DNA of 64,000 bases, taken from NCBI GenBank assembly GCA_035606945.1, contig DATNDR010000086.1, positions 1 through 64,000 on the forward strand. Direction: 5' to 3'. This DNA is from GCA-003244245 sp035606945 (GTDB lineage Bacteria; Actinomycetota; Actinomycetes; Mycobacteriales; Pseudonocardiaceae). Each line of letters starts with the position of its first letter. The first letter of the stretch is position 1. Below, piece by piece: positions 26,411 through 36,956 of the stretch. A program made the position numbers and the translations under genes. The notes beneath the pieces are model-generated. The model was not told where the DNA came from. It did no database searches and was given only the letters and a program-made list of their open reading frames with translations.

Positions 26411-27232
26411 TTAGGGGAGCCAGCTGAGGTGGCCGTGGAGGAGGGCGTAGCCGACGAAGGCGGCGACGTCGATGAGGGAGTGGGCGGTGATGAGGGGGTA
26501 GAGGCGGTGGGTGCGTTGCCAGCTGCGGCCGAAGACCAGGCCCATCACCAGGTTGCCTACGAACCCGCCGAAACCCTGGTAGAGGTGGTAGCTACCGCGC
26601 AGGGCCGCGCTGGCCAGTAGGGCGGTGCCCTCGCCCGATCCCAGCTGGCGTAACCGCGTGATCAGGTATCCGACCACGAGGACTTCCTCGGCCAGCGCGT
26701 TGGCCACCGCCGCGCCAACCAGCACCGGGACCCGCCACCAGGTGTCGCCCAACGCCGACGGCAGCACGGTGAGGTTCAGGCCGGCGGCTCGGGCCAGCAG
26801 GTACAGCCCCAACCCTGGCCCGCCGATCAGTGCCGCAAGAACGGCACCCAACCCGATGTCCCGCGCCGCCGGTCGGCGGTACAGACCGATGGTGCGCAGG
26901 CCGATGCCACTGCGCCACAGCAGGTAACCGCCCAGACCGGCCCACGCCAGCAGTTGGATCATCCCGGCGAGCTGGTAGAACAAGTCGAGCAGCGCAACCT
27001 TGCGCACCGGCGCATTGATCGCCACCGACTGACCGGCCAGCGAACCCGGGGCGAGCAACGCGTCCACCAGCGCCAGCAGGCTCCGCAACCCCGACAGCCC
27101 CAGCGTCACCGCCAGGACCAGGACAACCTCGACGACCAGAGCACGACGTTGCCCGGGGTCCGTGACGACCGTAGGCTGCGCCGGACGCGGGAGGGCCAGC
27201 CAGCTTCGCAACCCCACCCCGCGCGCGTTCAC
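26411..27232 (-). CDS. CPBP-family intramembrane metalloprotease
   Basis: About 273 residues with seven or eight hydrophobic segments. CPBP (Abi/RCE1-like) motifs: NALAEEVLVVGYLITRL with the paired Glu, SYHLYQGFGGFVGNLVMGLV with a catalytic His, and LITAHSLIDV. It probably cleaves membrane-embedded substrates or matures small peptides. The GTG at 27232 is preferred because sequence upstream of it is low-quality and unlike the family. Confidence 0.8.
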   Translation of the reverse strand: MNARGVGLRSWLALPRPAQPTVVTDPGQRRALVVEVVLVLAVTLGLSGLRSLLALVDALLAPGSLAGQSVAINAPVRKVALLDLFYQLAGMIQLLAWAGLGGYLLWRSGIGLRTIGLYRRPAARDIGLGAVLAALIGGPGLGLYLLARAAGLNLTVLPSALGDTWWRVPVLVGAAVANALAEEVLVVGYLITRLRQLGSGEGTALLASAALRGSYHLYQGFGGFVGNLVMGLVFGRSWQRTHRLYPLITAHSLIDVAAFVGYALLHGHLSWLP

Positions 27233-27317
27233 GTCCCCGACGCTATCCGCCGCGCCGCGGTCGAGCCTTGGCGACCGCAGCGCGCTCGGCCAGTGGCGCC
27301 CCGCGTATCGTGGGCTC

Positions 27318-27695
27318 GTGTGGCGCTTCGTGCTGGCCCGGCGATGGTGGGTCGGGCACGTGCTGGTCGTGTTGTGCTGTGGCCTGTTCGTCCGGTTGGG
27401 CCGCTGGCAGTGGGATCGGGCGCAGTCACCCACCGGCGGCTGGCAGAACCTCGGCTACTCGTTGCAATGGCCGCTGTTCGCGGTCGTGCTAGTGGCAGCC
27501 TGGATCCGGTTTCTGTGGCTGGAGCGGCATGCGCAAGCCCAGGTTCGCAGCGATGAGCCCAGCCCTGCACCGGATTTCACTGCACCGGTTCCCCGGCGTC
27601 CAGACCACCGACCGATCCCGGAGGACGATCCCGACGATGAGCTCGCCACGTACAACGCCTTCCTCGCCCGGCTCGCTGAACAGGACCGGCAGTAG
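27318..27695 (+). CDS. Two-helix membrane protein, SURF1-like N-terminal motif
   Basis: 125 residues. WWVGHVLVVLCCGLFVRLGR and LQWPLFAVVLVAAWIRFLWL are membrane segments separated by WQWDRAQSPTGGWQNLGYS; the helix followed by LG.WQ..R recalls the start of SURF1 proteins, but the rest of that domain is missing. The tail is acidic and Pro-rich (RPIPEDDPDDELATYNAFLA). The GTG start is divergent to the CPBP gene. It overlaps the DUF3817 gene by 59 bases. Confidence 0.65.
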   Translation: MWRFVLARRWWVGHVLVVLCCGLFVRLGRWQWDRAQSPTGGWQNLGYSLQWPLFAVVLVAAWIRFLWLERHAQAQVRSDEPSPAPDFTAPVPRRPDHRPIPEDDPDDELATYNAFLARLAEQDRQ

Positions 27696-28014
27696 CACCG
27701 ACCGGGTCACGGCCCGGTTGCTCGGGTACCGGATCATGGCGTACGCCACCGGCGTGATGCTGCTCGTGTTGACCAGCTCCGTGGTGCTGCATTACGGGTT
27801 CGGAAACCAGCAGCTATGGTGGAGCGGACCCGTGCACGGCTTTCTCTACATGGGTTACCTCGTGGCCACGGTAGTGCTGGGCACGTCGGTGCGGTGGCGG
27901 CCGGTGCGGATGGTGCTGGTCGCGCTCGCGGGCACTATTCCGTTCATGTCGTTCGTCGCCGAGCGCAGCGTCACTCGTGAGGTGCGCGGGGAGCTTTCGG
28001 CCTCGTCGAAGTAG
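27637..28014 (+). CDS. DUF3817 membrane protein
   Basis: 125 residues with three hydrophobic segments. The family signature is seen in RLLGYRIMAYATGVMLLVLT, then GPVHGFLYMGYLVATVVLG and PFMSFVAERSVTRE. Function unknown; such proteins are common in actinobacteria. The ATG at 27637 has GGAGG upstream, although the gap to the start is long (12 bases). Confidence 0.75.
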   Translation: MSSPRTTPSSPGSLNRTGSSTDRVTARLLGYRIMAYATGVMLLVLTSSVVLHYGFGNQQLWWSGPVHGFLYMGYLVATVVLGTSVRWRPVRMVLVALAGTIPFMSFVAERSVTREVRGELSASSK

Positions 28015-28081
28015 CCGGTTGGAGTAAGAGCCGGCAAAGAAGTGGTGAGCCCTGACCGGCCCCGGAGGGAGCCCAGCTAAG

Positions 28082-28990
28082 GTGCCTCAGGTGTCGACGG
28101 TGCTGGATCTGCATCCCCCCTGCCCTCCGGGTGTGCCACCCTTGCTGGCGCGTCTGGTCGATGATGCGGCGTTGTTCCCGCCGTCACGCGCGAACGTGGT
28201 CGATACCGTCAAGGCGCACCTCGCTGCCCGGCGCGCGCCGCACGCCGGCGTGGTCGGTTTTCTGAACTGCCCGATTTCCCGGCTCGGTGCACTGGTCGGT
28301 GCGTTGCGCAAGGCCCGTCCGGTGCGGCCGGTGGCGTTGTCGCTGGTTGCCGATACCGGCCTGGGTGGCCTGCCCAAGGCCATCTCCACCGCGCTGGACA
28401 ACCCGAAGCTGCTGGATCTGCGAATGATCGAGGTGCCGGCACCCTCCGACGTGGATGCCAACTGGCTGGTCCAGCTCACTGAATTCGTACCGGACGATGT
28501 GGTCCGGGTGGTGGAGCCACGCCGTGGCCGGCCGGAGTGGTTGACGGGCGTGCGCCGGGTAGCCGAGGTCGGCTGCTGGCCCAAGCTGCGGTGCGGCGGA
28601 ACGTCGGTGGAGTCGTTCCCCAGCATCGAGGAGGTGGCCGATTTCCTGGCCGTCACGACCAACGCCGGCGCCCCGTTCAAGGCGACCGCCGGGCTACGCC
28701 ACGCGGTCCGCCATCATGATCCGGCTACCGGGCTGACCCACCACGGGCTGCTCAACATGCTCGTCGGGACCGCCCACGCGGTATCCGGGAGCAACGCCCA
28801 GGAGGCCCTGCGGTGCACCGACGCCGCCGCGCTGGCCGCTGAGGCCGCCGCCTTCTCTGCGGAGACCGCGCGAAGTGTCCGTGAGGTGTTCGCCTGCTTC
28901 GGGTCGGTGTCGCTGGCCGATCCGGTGACCGAACTGGTCCGGCTGGGACTGCTGCCCAGCCCCGAGCACCGCCGCGCGTCCCAGGCTTGA
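28082..28990 (+). CDS. Conserved hypothetical protein, Rv3839-like
   Basis: 302 residues, soluble, from a GTG with GGAGGG upstream. It has an alpha/beta barrel-like layout (VVGFLNCPISRLGALVGALR, LLDLRMIEVPAP, PKLRCGG near residue 165, PFKATAGLRHAVRHHDP). The sequence PFKATAGLHH-type with a Lys is shared by uncharacterised mycobacterial proteins next to pheA. A catalytic lysine is possible but speculative. Confidence 0.7.
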   Translation: MPQVSTVLDLHPPCPPGVPPLLARLVDDAALFPPSRANVVDTVKAHLAARRAPHAGVVGFLNCPISRLGALVGALRKARPVRPVALSLVADTGLGGLPKAISTALDNPKLLDLRMIEVPAPSDVDANWLVQLTEFVPDDVVRVVEPRRGRPEWLTGVRRVAEVGCWPKLRCGGTSVESFPSIEEVADFLAVTTNAGAPFKATAGLRHAVRHHDPATGLTHHGLLNMLVGTAHAVSGSNAQEALRCTDAAALAAEAAAFSAETARSVREVFACFGSVSLADPVTELVRLGLLPSPEHRRASQA

Positions 28991-29062
28991 CCCCCACTGC
29001 TCGGCGTGTCGCTGTCTGATGCACGGTGTGTCAGCGTTTCGTGTACCTAATAGGCTCGCTGG

Positions 29063-29965
29063 ATGACCGTCACCACGTATCTCGGGCCCGCAGGAACCTT
29101 CGCCGAACAGGCGGCCCGTTTACTGGTGCCTGGGGAACAGCTGCGTTCGGCGGCGTCGGTGCACGCGGCGATCGCGGCGCTGCGGGCGCGTCAGGCCGAC
29201 GCGGCGTGCGTGCCGGTGGAGAACTCGGTGGAAGGATCGGTGCCGGCCACCCTCGACGCGATGGTCGAAGGTGAGCCGGTGCTGGCGGTCGCCGAGGCCG
29301 TGCTGCCGGTCCAGTTCAGCGTGCTGGTCCGGCCCGGTACCGACGCGGCGGACGTGCGCACCGTGGCGACCCATCCGCACGCCGCGGCGCAGGTGCGGTG
29401 TTGGCTGGGTACACACTTGCCGGACGCGACCACGATGCTGACCGACTCCACGTCCGCGGCGGCGGTCGCGGTGCTCGAGGCTCGGGCCGACGCCGCGGTG
29501 TGCGCCCCGGTCGCGCTGGCCCACTACCCGCTGGCCGAGCTGGCCAGCGGGGTGCACGACAAAGCCGATGCCAAGACCCGTTTCCTGCTGTTGCGCCGCC
29601 CCGGCATGCTGCCGCCGCCCACCGGCGCAGATCGCACGTCGCTGGTCGCGGTATCCGCCGACCGGCCCGGAGCGCTGCTGGAGGTGCTCGCCGAGTTCGC
29701 CTTGCGCGGGATCAACCTGACCCGGATCGAGTCCCGGCCGATGAAGGCCAAACTGGGTGAATACCAGTTCTTCCTGGACTGTGAGGGTCACGTGGCCGAG
29801 GACGCGGTCGGCGACGCGCTGGCCGAGCTGCATCGTCGGTGCGCCTGGGTACGCTTCCTCGGCTCGTACCCTCGAGTCGGGGTACCCCGCCCCGGTCCGG
29901 ACCCGGTCGGGTTCTCCGCCGCCCGGCACTGGCTCAGCGCGGTACGCGCCGGCCGCAGTGCCTAA
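29063..29965 (+). CDS. pheA: Prephenate dehydratase
   Basis: 300 residues. The N-terminal dehydratase domain is typical: YLGPAGTFAEQAA, CVPVENSVEGSVPATLDAM, THPHAAAQVRCWL and a Thr in the DAKTRFLLL catalytic motif. A C-terminal ACT domain follows (TSLVAVSADRPGALLEVLAE, GINLTRIESRPMKAKLGEYQ), which binds phenylalanine for feedback control. It turns prephenate into phenylpyruvate in phenylalanine synthesis. Adjacent to a phosphoglycerate mutase-like gene, as in M. tuberculosis Rv3838c-Rv3837c. Confidence 0.92.
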   Translation: MTVTTYLGPAGTFAEQAARLLVPGEQLRSAASVHAAIAALRARQADAACVPVENSVEGSVPATLDAMVEGEPVLAVAEAVLPVQFSVLVRPGTDAADVRTVATHPHAAAQVRCWLGTHLPDATTMLTDSTSAAAVAVLEARADAAVCAPVALAHYPLAELASGVHDKADAKTRFLLLRRPGMLPPPTGADRTSLVAVSADRPGALLEVLAEFALRGINLTRIESRPMKAKLGEYQFFLDCEGHVAEDAVGDALAELHRRCAWVRFLGSYPRVGVPRPGPDPVGFSAARHWLSAVRAGRSA

Positions 29966-30064
29966 CCCCCGGTTGGCGTGTCTTCAAGTACCGCCAACAC
30001 CTACGGCGCAGGTCTCCAACAGCTACCAACCCCGCCGGCCGCCAGCGCCGACCGAAGCGGCATC

Positions 30065-30685
30065 ATGACCGACTCCCTCCGGCTGGTGCTGGTTCGGCAC
30101 GGACAGACCACGGCTAACGCCGAAGGCATCCTGGACACCCGCCCGCCGGGGCAGCCGTTGACCGAGGAGGGCCACCGGCAAGCCGGCGAGCTGGCGCAGC
30201 GACTGGCCGGTGAACCGGTGGTGGCCGTCTATGCCAGCCAGGCGTTGCGCGCTCAACAGACCGCGCGCCCGGTGGCGATCCGGCACGGCCTGGCGGCACC
30301 AGAAATCCTCGCCGGGGTGCACGAGGTGTTCATCGGGGACCTAGAGGGGCGCCGGACACCGGAGGCGCATCGCGTCCTGCACGAGCTCTATCACGCCTGG
30401 CACTCCGGTGACCTGGAGGCGGCCCGCCCCGGTGGAGAGTCGGGTAAGCAGGTGCTCGATCGTTACCTCGCCGACGTCGCGGCGATCCGCTCGGCGCATC
30501 GGCACGGTACCGCGGTGCTGGTCAGCCACGGTGCCGCGATCCGGCTGGCAGTGGTCGCACTGGCAGCCAATATCGACGGCGCCTTCGCAGAACCGCGCTA
30601 CCTAGCTAATGCGGCGACGGTGTTGCTGGAGGCGGACGAGGCCGGCTGGCGGTGCCTACGCTGGGACGATATCGACCTCGGTTAG
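30065..30685 (+). CDS. Histidine phosphatase/phosphoglycerate mutase family protein
   Basis: 206 residues. The phospho-histidine motif LVLVRHGQTTANAEG is at residue 8 onward; the second His lies in VLVSHGAAIRLAV. The conserved Arg and Glu region is VYASQALRAQQTA and EVFIGDLEG. Family members are phosphatases or cofactor-dependent mutases; the substrate is not evident. The ATG at 30065 is where the fold starts. Confidence 0.85.
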   Translation: MTDSLRLVLVRHGQTTANAEGILDTRPPGQPLTEEGHRQAGELAQRLAGEPVVAVYASQALRAQQTARPVAIRHGLAAPEILAGVHEVFIGDLEGRRTPEAHRVLHELYHAWHSGDLEAARPGGESGKQVLDRYLADVAAIRSAHRHGTAVLVSHGAAIRLAVVALAANIDGAFAEPRYLANAATVLLEADEAGWRCLRWDDIDLG

Positions 30686-30847
30686 CCCGGCGGGGTGGCC
30701 GATCACGCTGACTGACGGCTTAGGTAGGCGTCTGGCGCGGCGGGTCGCTGAGTTGGCGGGCGCACCCGCCGGCCCTTGCGGCACGCTGTGGTCGGCGACA
30801 GCGCAGCGTTGACCGCCACAGATCCGCCGCCACCGCCGTCTCGGGTA

Positions 30848-31222
30848 TTACCGGTACCGGAAACCGTCGAGGAAGCGGCGGAACAAGCCACCTTCGGGTG
30901 CCAACGCCGGACGGGGCGCCGGCGTGGTGCGCAACTGGCGCGCGATCGGCTGGTCGTAGTCGGTCCTGGCAATGGCGTCCACGACCTGGGACTCATCAAA
31001 GCCTTCTGAGCCTTCGATTACGGGAACGAAGCCGACGAGGACACCGTCGCGCATCACTTGCGCTTCGAGACTCGCCGTGCCGTCGGTGTCCCACAGCGCC
31101 TCGCGCCCGTCGGGAAGCGACACCCGCACGCCACTGGAGTACTCACCAGGCCTTACCAGGTGTGCGTCCACACCGCGCTCGCGCAGCGCGTCGACAACCC
31201 GACGGGCCCTATTCTCGTCCAT
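30848..31222 (-). CDS. Conserved hypothetical protein, 124 residues
   Basis: Small soluble protein: MDENRARRVVDALRERGVDA, then GVRVSLPDGREALWDTDG and EAQVMRDGVLVGFVPVIEGS. The pattern of a helix followed by paired strands suggests a compact alpha/beta fold. No motif is recognised. An AAAGG lies upstream but distant. It sits alone between a phosphatase gene and the carbonic anhydrase, at the point where two M. tuberculosis-like blocks meet. Confidence 0.6.
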   Translation of the reverse strand: MDENRARRVVDALRERGVDAHLVRPGEYSSGVRVSLPDGREALWDTDGTASLEAQVMRDGVLVGFVPVIEGSEGFDESQVVDAIARTDYDQPIARQLRTTPAPRPALAPEGGLFRRFLDGFRYR

Positions 31223-31256
31223 CCCCGAAACTTACCTTTGACCGCATTCAGCAGGC

Positions 31257-31277
31257 GGTCAGCCCGCTGAATGCGGC
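31257..31277 (+). repeat. Copy C (partial) of the short dispersed repeat
   Basis: GGTCAGCCCGCTGAATGCGG shares its core with copies A (7259) and B (23892). It lies in the intergenic gap before the carbonic anhydrase gene, near a synteny junction. Confidence 0.3.
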
Positions 31278-31367
31278 GGGTGCGCGAGTAGGGCGCCCTG
31301 AGCGTCGACGATGAGTACTGGCCTAAGATCCGCGGCTGGAATGCAGATCGGAGCAGAGGAGACAGCC

Positions 31368-31868
31368 GTGACGGCGATACAGGACCTGGTGGAGCGCAAC
31401 TCATTCCGCGCAGGTACCGGCCCTGGCCCCATGGCGTCTGTCCCCAGCCTGCACATCGCGGTGGTGGCCTGCATGGACGCCCGGCTCGACCCGGTTCAGC
31501 TGCTCGGCCTGCGGCCCGGTGAGGCGCACGTGATCCGCAATGCGGGCGGCGCCGTCACCGATGACGTCGTGCGCTCGCTGGCGGTCAGCCAGCGCAAGCT
31601 GGGCACCACCGAGGTGATGCTGTTGCACCACACCAAATGCGGCATGGCGACATTCACCGACTCCGACTTCTGGGCCGAACTTCAAGACGCTACCGGCCTG
31701 CGGCCGACCTGGGCGGTGGAGACCTTCAGCGATGCCGAAGCCGACGTTCGCCAGTCCATGGAACGGGTGCGGCGCAGCCCGTTTTTGGCGAATTCCACGG
31801 CGGTGCGTGGTTTCGTCGTCGACATCGACACCGGCGATCTCACCGAGGTCTCCGCGCTGCAACCGTGA
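31368..31868 (+). CDS. Beta-class carbonic anhydrase, Rv1284 (CanA)-like
   Basis: 166 residues. Zinc ligands and the Asp/Arg dyad are in VVACMDARLDP (Cys, Asp, Arg) and LLHHTKCGMATF (His, Cys). The sequence VIRNAGGAVTDDVVRSLAVS and the end VRGFVVDIDTGDLTEV match the Rv1284 type, not the Rv3588c type that occupies this place in M. tuberculosis. It hydrates CO2 to bicarbonate. The GTG start has GAGGAG upstream. The stop overlaps the mutY start (GTGA). Confidence 0.87.
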   Translation: MTAIQDLVERNSFRAGTGPGPMASVPSLHIAVVACMDARLDPVQLLGLRPGEAHVIRNAGGAVTDDVVRSLAVSQRKLGTTEVMLLHHTKCGMATFTDSDFWAELQDATGLRPTWAVETFSDAEADVRQSMERVRRSPFLANSTAVRGFVVDIDTGDLTEVSALQP

Positions 31869-32746
31869 ACGCCGCCCAACTGATCGCCTGGTTCGACGCC
31901 GAGGCACGGGATCTGCCGTGGCGCGCGCCTGGCACCACGCCGTGGGGTGTACTGGTCAGCGAGGTGATGCTGCAACAGACTCCGGTGCATCGCGTCGCTG
32001 GAGTCTGGACCGAGTGGATGACCCGCTGGCCCGCTCCCTCGAGCTTGGCCGCCGAGACAGCCGGCACGGTGGTCCGCGCGTGGGGAAAGTTGGGCTATCC
32101 GCGCCGGGCGCTGCGGTTGCATGCCGCTGCCACCGCCATCGCCGCCCAGCACGACGACGTGGTCCCCGCTGAGGTTGACGTGCTGCTCGCGCTGCCAGGG
32201 ATCGGCGCTTACACCGCCCGTGCTGTAGCAGCGTTCGGCTACGGCCACCGCGTGCCGGTGGTGGACACCAATGTGCGCCGGGTGATGGCCCGCGCCATGC
32301 ACGGCCAGGCGGATTCCGGTCCGCCGTCGACCTCCCGGGATCTGTCTGACGTGGATAGCGTGCTGCCCGGCACGCGAGCGGCCCGGTTCTGCGCCGCGTT
32401 GATGGAGCTCGGCGCGGTAGTCTGCACTGCCCGCCAGCCGCGCTGCGCGGCGTGCCCGCTGGCCGGTGAGTGCGCCTGGGTACGCGCCGGCCGGCCTCCC
32501 GGCACAGTCGCCGCCCGATCGGCGCAGCGCTACGCGGGCACCGATCGTCAGGTGCGCGGGCTGTTGCTCGACGTTCTGCGCGCCGCTGCCGATCCGGTTG
32601 CCCGGGCTCAGCTGGATGCAGTCTGGCGCGACGCGTCGCAGCGTGACCGGTGTCTGGGCTCGTTACTGATCGATGGCCTGGTGCAGCAGACCCACGACGG
32701 CCGCTTCGCCCTACCCGGTGAAGCGCCCACTCCTGTCACCCCGTAA
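31865..32746 (+). CDS. mutY: A/G-specific adenine DNA glycosylase MutY
   Basis: 293 residues. The HhH-GPD core shows SEVMLQQTPVHRV with the catalytic Glu, LLALPGIGAYTARAVAAFGY, and VVDTNVRRVMAR with the catalytic Asp. The iron-sulfur loop is CTARQPRCAACPLAGEC. It removes adenine opposite 8-oxoguanine. The C-terminal recognition domain is short, as in other mycobacterial MutY. Translationally coupled to the carbonic anhydrase. Confidence 0.92.
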   Translation: MNAAQLIAWFDAEARDLPWRAPGTTPWGVLVSEVMLQQTPVHRVAGVWTEWMTRWPAPSSLAAETAGTVVRAWGKLGYPRRALRLHAAATAIAAQHDDVVPAEVDVLLALPGIGAYTARAVAAFGYGHRVPVVDTNVRRVMARAMHGQADSGPPSTSRDLSDVDSVLPGTRAARFCAALMELGAVVCTARQPRCAACPLAGECAWVRAGRPPGTVAARSAQRYAGTDRQVRGLLLDVLRAAADPVARAQLDAVWRDASQRDRCLGSLLIDGLVQQTHDGRFALPGEAPTPVTP

Positions 32747-32747
32747 T

Positions 32748-32811
32748 CCCGTTATGGAGACATATCGGGGGTTCTCGGGCCCCCGACAGCCCGATATGTC
32801 TCCATAACGGG
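32748..32811. repeat. TCTCCAT palindrome, paired (double) copy
   Basis: Two 22-base arms (32748-32769 and 32790-32811) are perfect inverted copies of each other, with a 20-base spacer. Each arm is itself nearly palindromic (CCCGTTATG, GAGA, CATATCGGG). It sits one base after the mutY stop and 21 bases before mhuD, so it can fold into a long hairpin between two same-strand genes. Confidence 0.8.
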
Positions 32812-32832
32812 TAGGGGTCGTAGGCTGGCGGC

Positions 32833-33162
32833 ATGGCCGTCGTGAAGATCAACGCAATTGAGGTGCCGGAAGGCGCCGGCCCGGAGTTGGAACGCCGGTT
32901 CGCGGCCCGGCACGGATCGGTGACCTCTGCCCCAGGCTTCCTCAGCTTCGAATTGCTACGCCCGGTGGCCGGGGACCATCGATATTTCGTCTACTCGCGG
33001 TGGGAGACCGAGGAGGACTTCCAAGCCTGGCGCAACGGCCCGGCGATGGAGGCGCACACCGAGGGCCGCGCGAAGCCGATATCCACCGGCGCCTCACTGC
33101 TGGAGTTCGAAGTCGCGCTGTCTGCCGAGGCGTCGACGAGCACGGCGCCAGGCACCCCATAA
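32833..33162 (+). CDS. mhuD: Haem-degrading monooxygenase MhuD
   Basis: 109 residues with the ABM (antibiotic biosynthesis monooxygenase) fold. It begins MAVVKINAIEVPEGAGPELE as in M. tuberculosis Rv3592. The haem-site residues known there are all kept at the same numbers: Asn7, Trp66 (FQAWRNGP) and His75. MhuD opens haem to mycobilins and frees iron. Position after mutY matches M. tuberculosis apart from a missing PE_PGRS gene and a hydrolase gene. Confidence 0.93.
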   Translation: MAVVKINAIEVPEGAGPELERRFAARHGSVTSAPGFLSFELLRPVAGDHRYFVYSRWETEEDFQAWRNGPAMEAHTEGRAKPISTGASLLEFEVALSAEASTSTAPGTP

Positions 33163-33223
33163 CCACCACTGCACAATCACAATCCCCGAACTGGCCACCT
33201 AGGCCGATGCCGGTGATTACTCG

Positions 33224-34046
33224 ATGGAGGTGGTGTGGGATCAATGCTGCGCAGCGGCGTTGGGCGTTGGATTTGAAACAGCCGCGCGGCATGAGGTACG
33301 AAGCTTGTCCGGCGGGGAGCAGAAGCGATTGGCGCTGGAGGCCCTGCTGCGTGGTCCTGATGAAGTGCTGCTGCTCGACGAATCCGACAACTACCTGGAC
33401 GTGCCGGGCAAGGTGTGGTTGGAGCAAGCGCTGCTGGACTCACCCAAGACCGTGCTGCTGGTTTCCCACGACCGCGAACTGCTCGCCCGTGCCGTCGACC
33501 GCATCATCACCGTCGAACTGGGCGGCGCTGGAAACACCGCATGGATCCATGGCGGCTCGTTCGCGGCTACCAGCAGGCGCGCGCGAATCGGTTTGCTCGT
33601 CTGGACGAGCTGCGCCGCCGTTGGGATGAGGAGCACGCCAAGCTCAAGGCCCTGCTGCTGATGTACAAGCAGAAGGCCGCCTACAACGACGGCAGGCAGC
33701 GATCCGGAGCTCGAGCATCGGCCGGCGCATAACGTGACTGTCGCGCCAGTGGCCCATACCGGCAGGGCCCGGCTCGGCGCTCGAGTTCGTCCAGGTTGGT
33801 TCGTGCAGACCCACGACCATCCGGAGCTGGCTGGACGCACGCTGCTGGAGATCCTGCACCGGGGCGATGAGCACCGGCCCGGTGCGCCCAAGAGGTGGCG
33901 AGCCGGACGCTCGATCGCTACGAACTGGCCTCCTGCGCCCAGCAGTCCTTCGACACGCTGTCTGGAGGCCAGCAAGCCCGCTTCCAGATCCTGTTGCTGG
34001 AACTGTCCGGAGCTAACCTGCTCCTGCTTGATGCGGTTGTCGCGTA
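33224..34046 (+). pseudogene. Decayed ABC-F ATPase gene
   Basis: Fragments of one ABC-F protein lie in order but in different frames. First comes SLSGGEQKRLALEALLRGPD with LLLDESDNYLD and LLVSHDRELL (33224 to about 33565). After a frame change comes QQARANRFARLDELRRRWDE. Then GWFVQTHDHPELAGRTLLEI (about 33800), and after another change TLDRYELASCAQQSFDTLSG followed by LLELSGANLLLLD. The first Walker A, and everything after the second LLLLD, are missing. The 3' break is at the 22-base repeat. At least three lesions make function very unlikely. Confidence 0.8.
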
Positions 34047-34056
34047 CACCGGGCCG

Positions 34057-34088
34057 CGACACGGTGTACACCGAGGCGCGACACGCGC
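34057..34088 (+). repeat. 22-base-period CGACAC repeat, two units
   Basis: CGACAC occurs at 34057 and again at 34079, exactly 22 bases apart, with GGTGTACACCGAGGCG between. The same spacing and flanks recur at 41681. It replaces the missing 3' end of the ABC-F pseudogene. Confidence 0.5.
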
Positions 34089-34090
34089 AT

Positions 34091-34128
34091 AAAAGGGGCC
34101 CCGGTCCGGAAGGATCGGGGCCCCTTTT
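34091..34128. terminator. Rho-independent-type terminator, probably for clpC1
   Basis: A perfect 13-base stem (AAAAGGGGCCCCG ... CGGGGCCCCTTTT) with a 12-base loop, ending in a T run on either strand. It lies three bases beyond the clpC1 stop and just after the pseudogene on the plus strand, so it can serve both directions. Confidence 0.85.
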
Positions 34129-34130
34129 GC

Positions 34131-36659
<2,529 letters not shown>

Positions 36660-36909
36660 TGTGCACTCCTGACTGCCGCGCTACCCCGCGCGACCGGTAC
36701 TGGGTCAGACAGTCCGTGCCGTCACTGTAGCTGCCAGACGGCCTTGCTCGCTGCTGAACTGCTACCCGAACTCTTCGTGCAACGCCATCTCGCTGGTCAG
36801 GATTCCGAGGGGTCGGGGCTGTCCGCTCTGGGTGAAACTCAACTCTGTTGGGTGGTACCCGTGTACCCCCTGTGCGCTGGGGTAATCCGACTGCTAGGTT
36901 TGCTCGACA

Positions 36910-36928
36910 TTAGGTAAGGCAACCCTGC
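36910..36928 (+). promoter_or_regulatory. IdeR/DtxR-type iron box
   Basis: TTAGGTAAGGCAACCCTGC matches the mycobacterial IdeR consensus TTAGGTTAGGCTAACCTAA at 14 of 19 positions. It lies 29 bases before the start of the FhuF-like reductase gene, which fits repression of that gene when iron is plentiful. Confidence 0.7.
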
Positions 36929-36956
36929 ATGAATCGGTAGCAGACGAGGAGCGGCT

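Noticed and set aside
36660..36909. ClgR-type operator upstream of clpC1
   Set aside because: No convincing inverted half-sites could be read in the interval.
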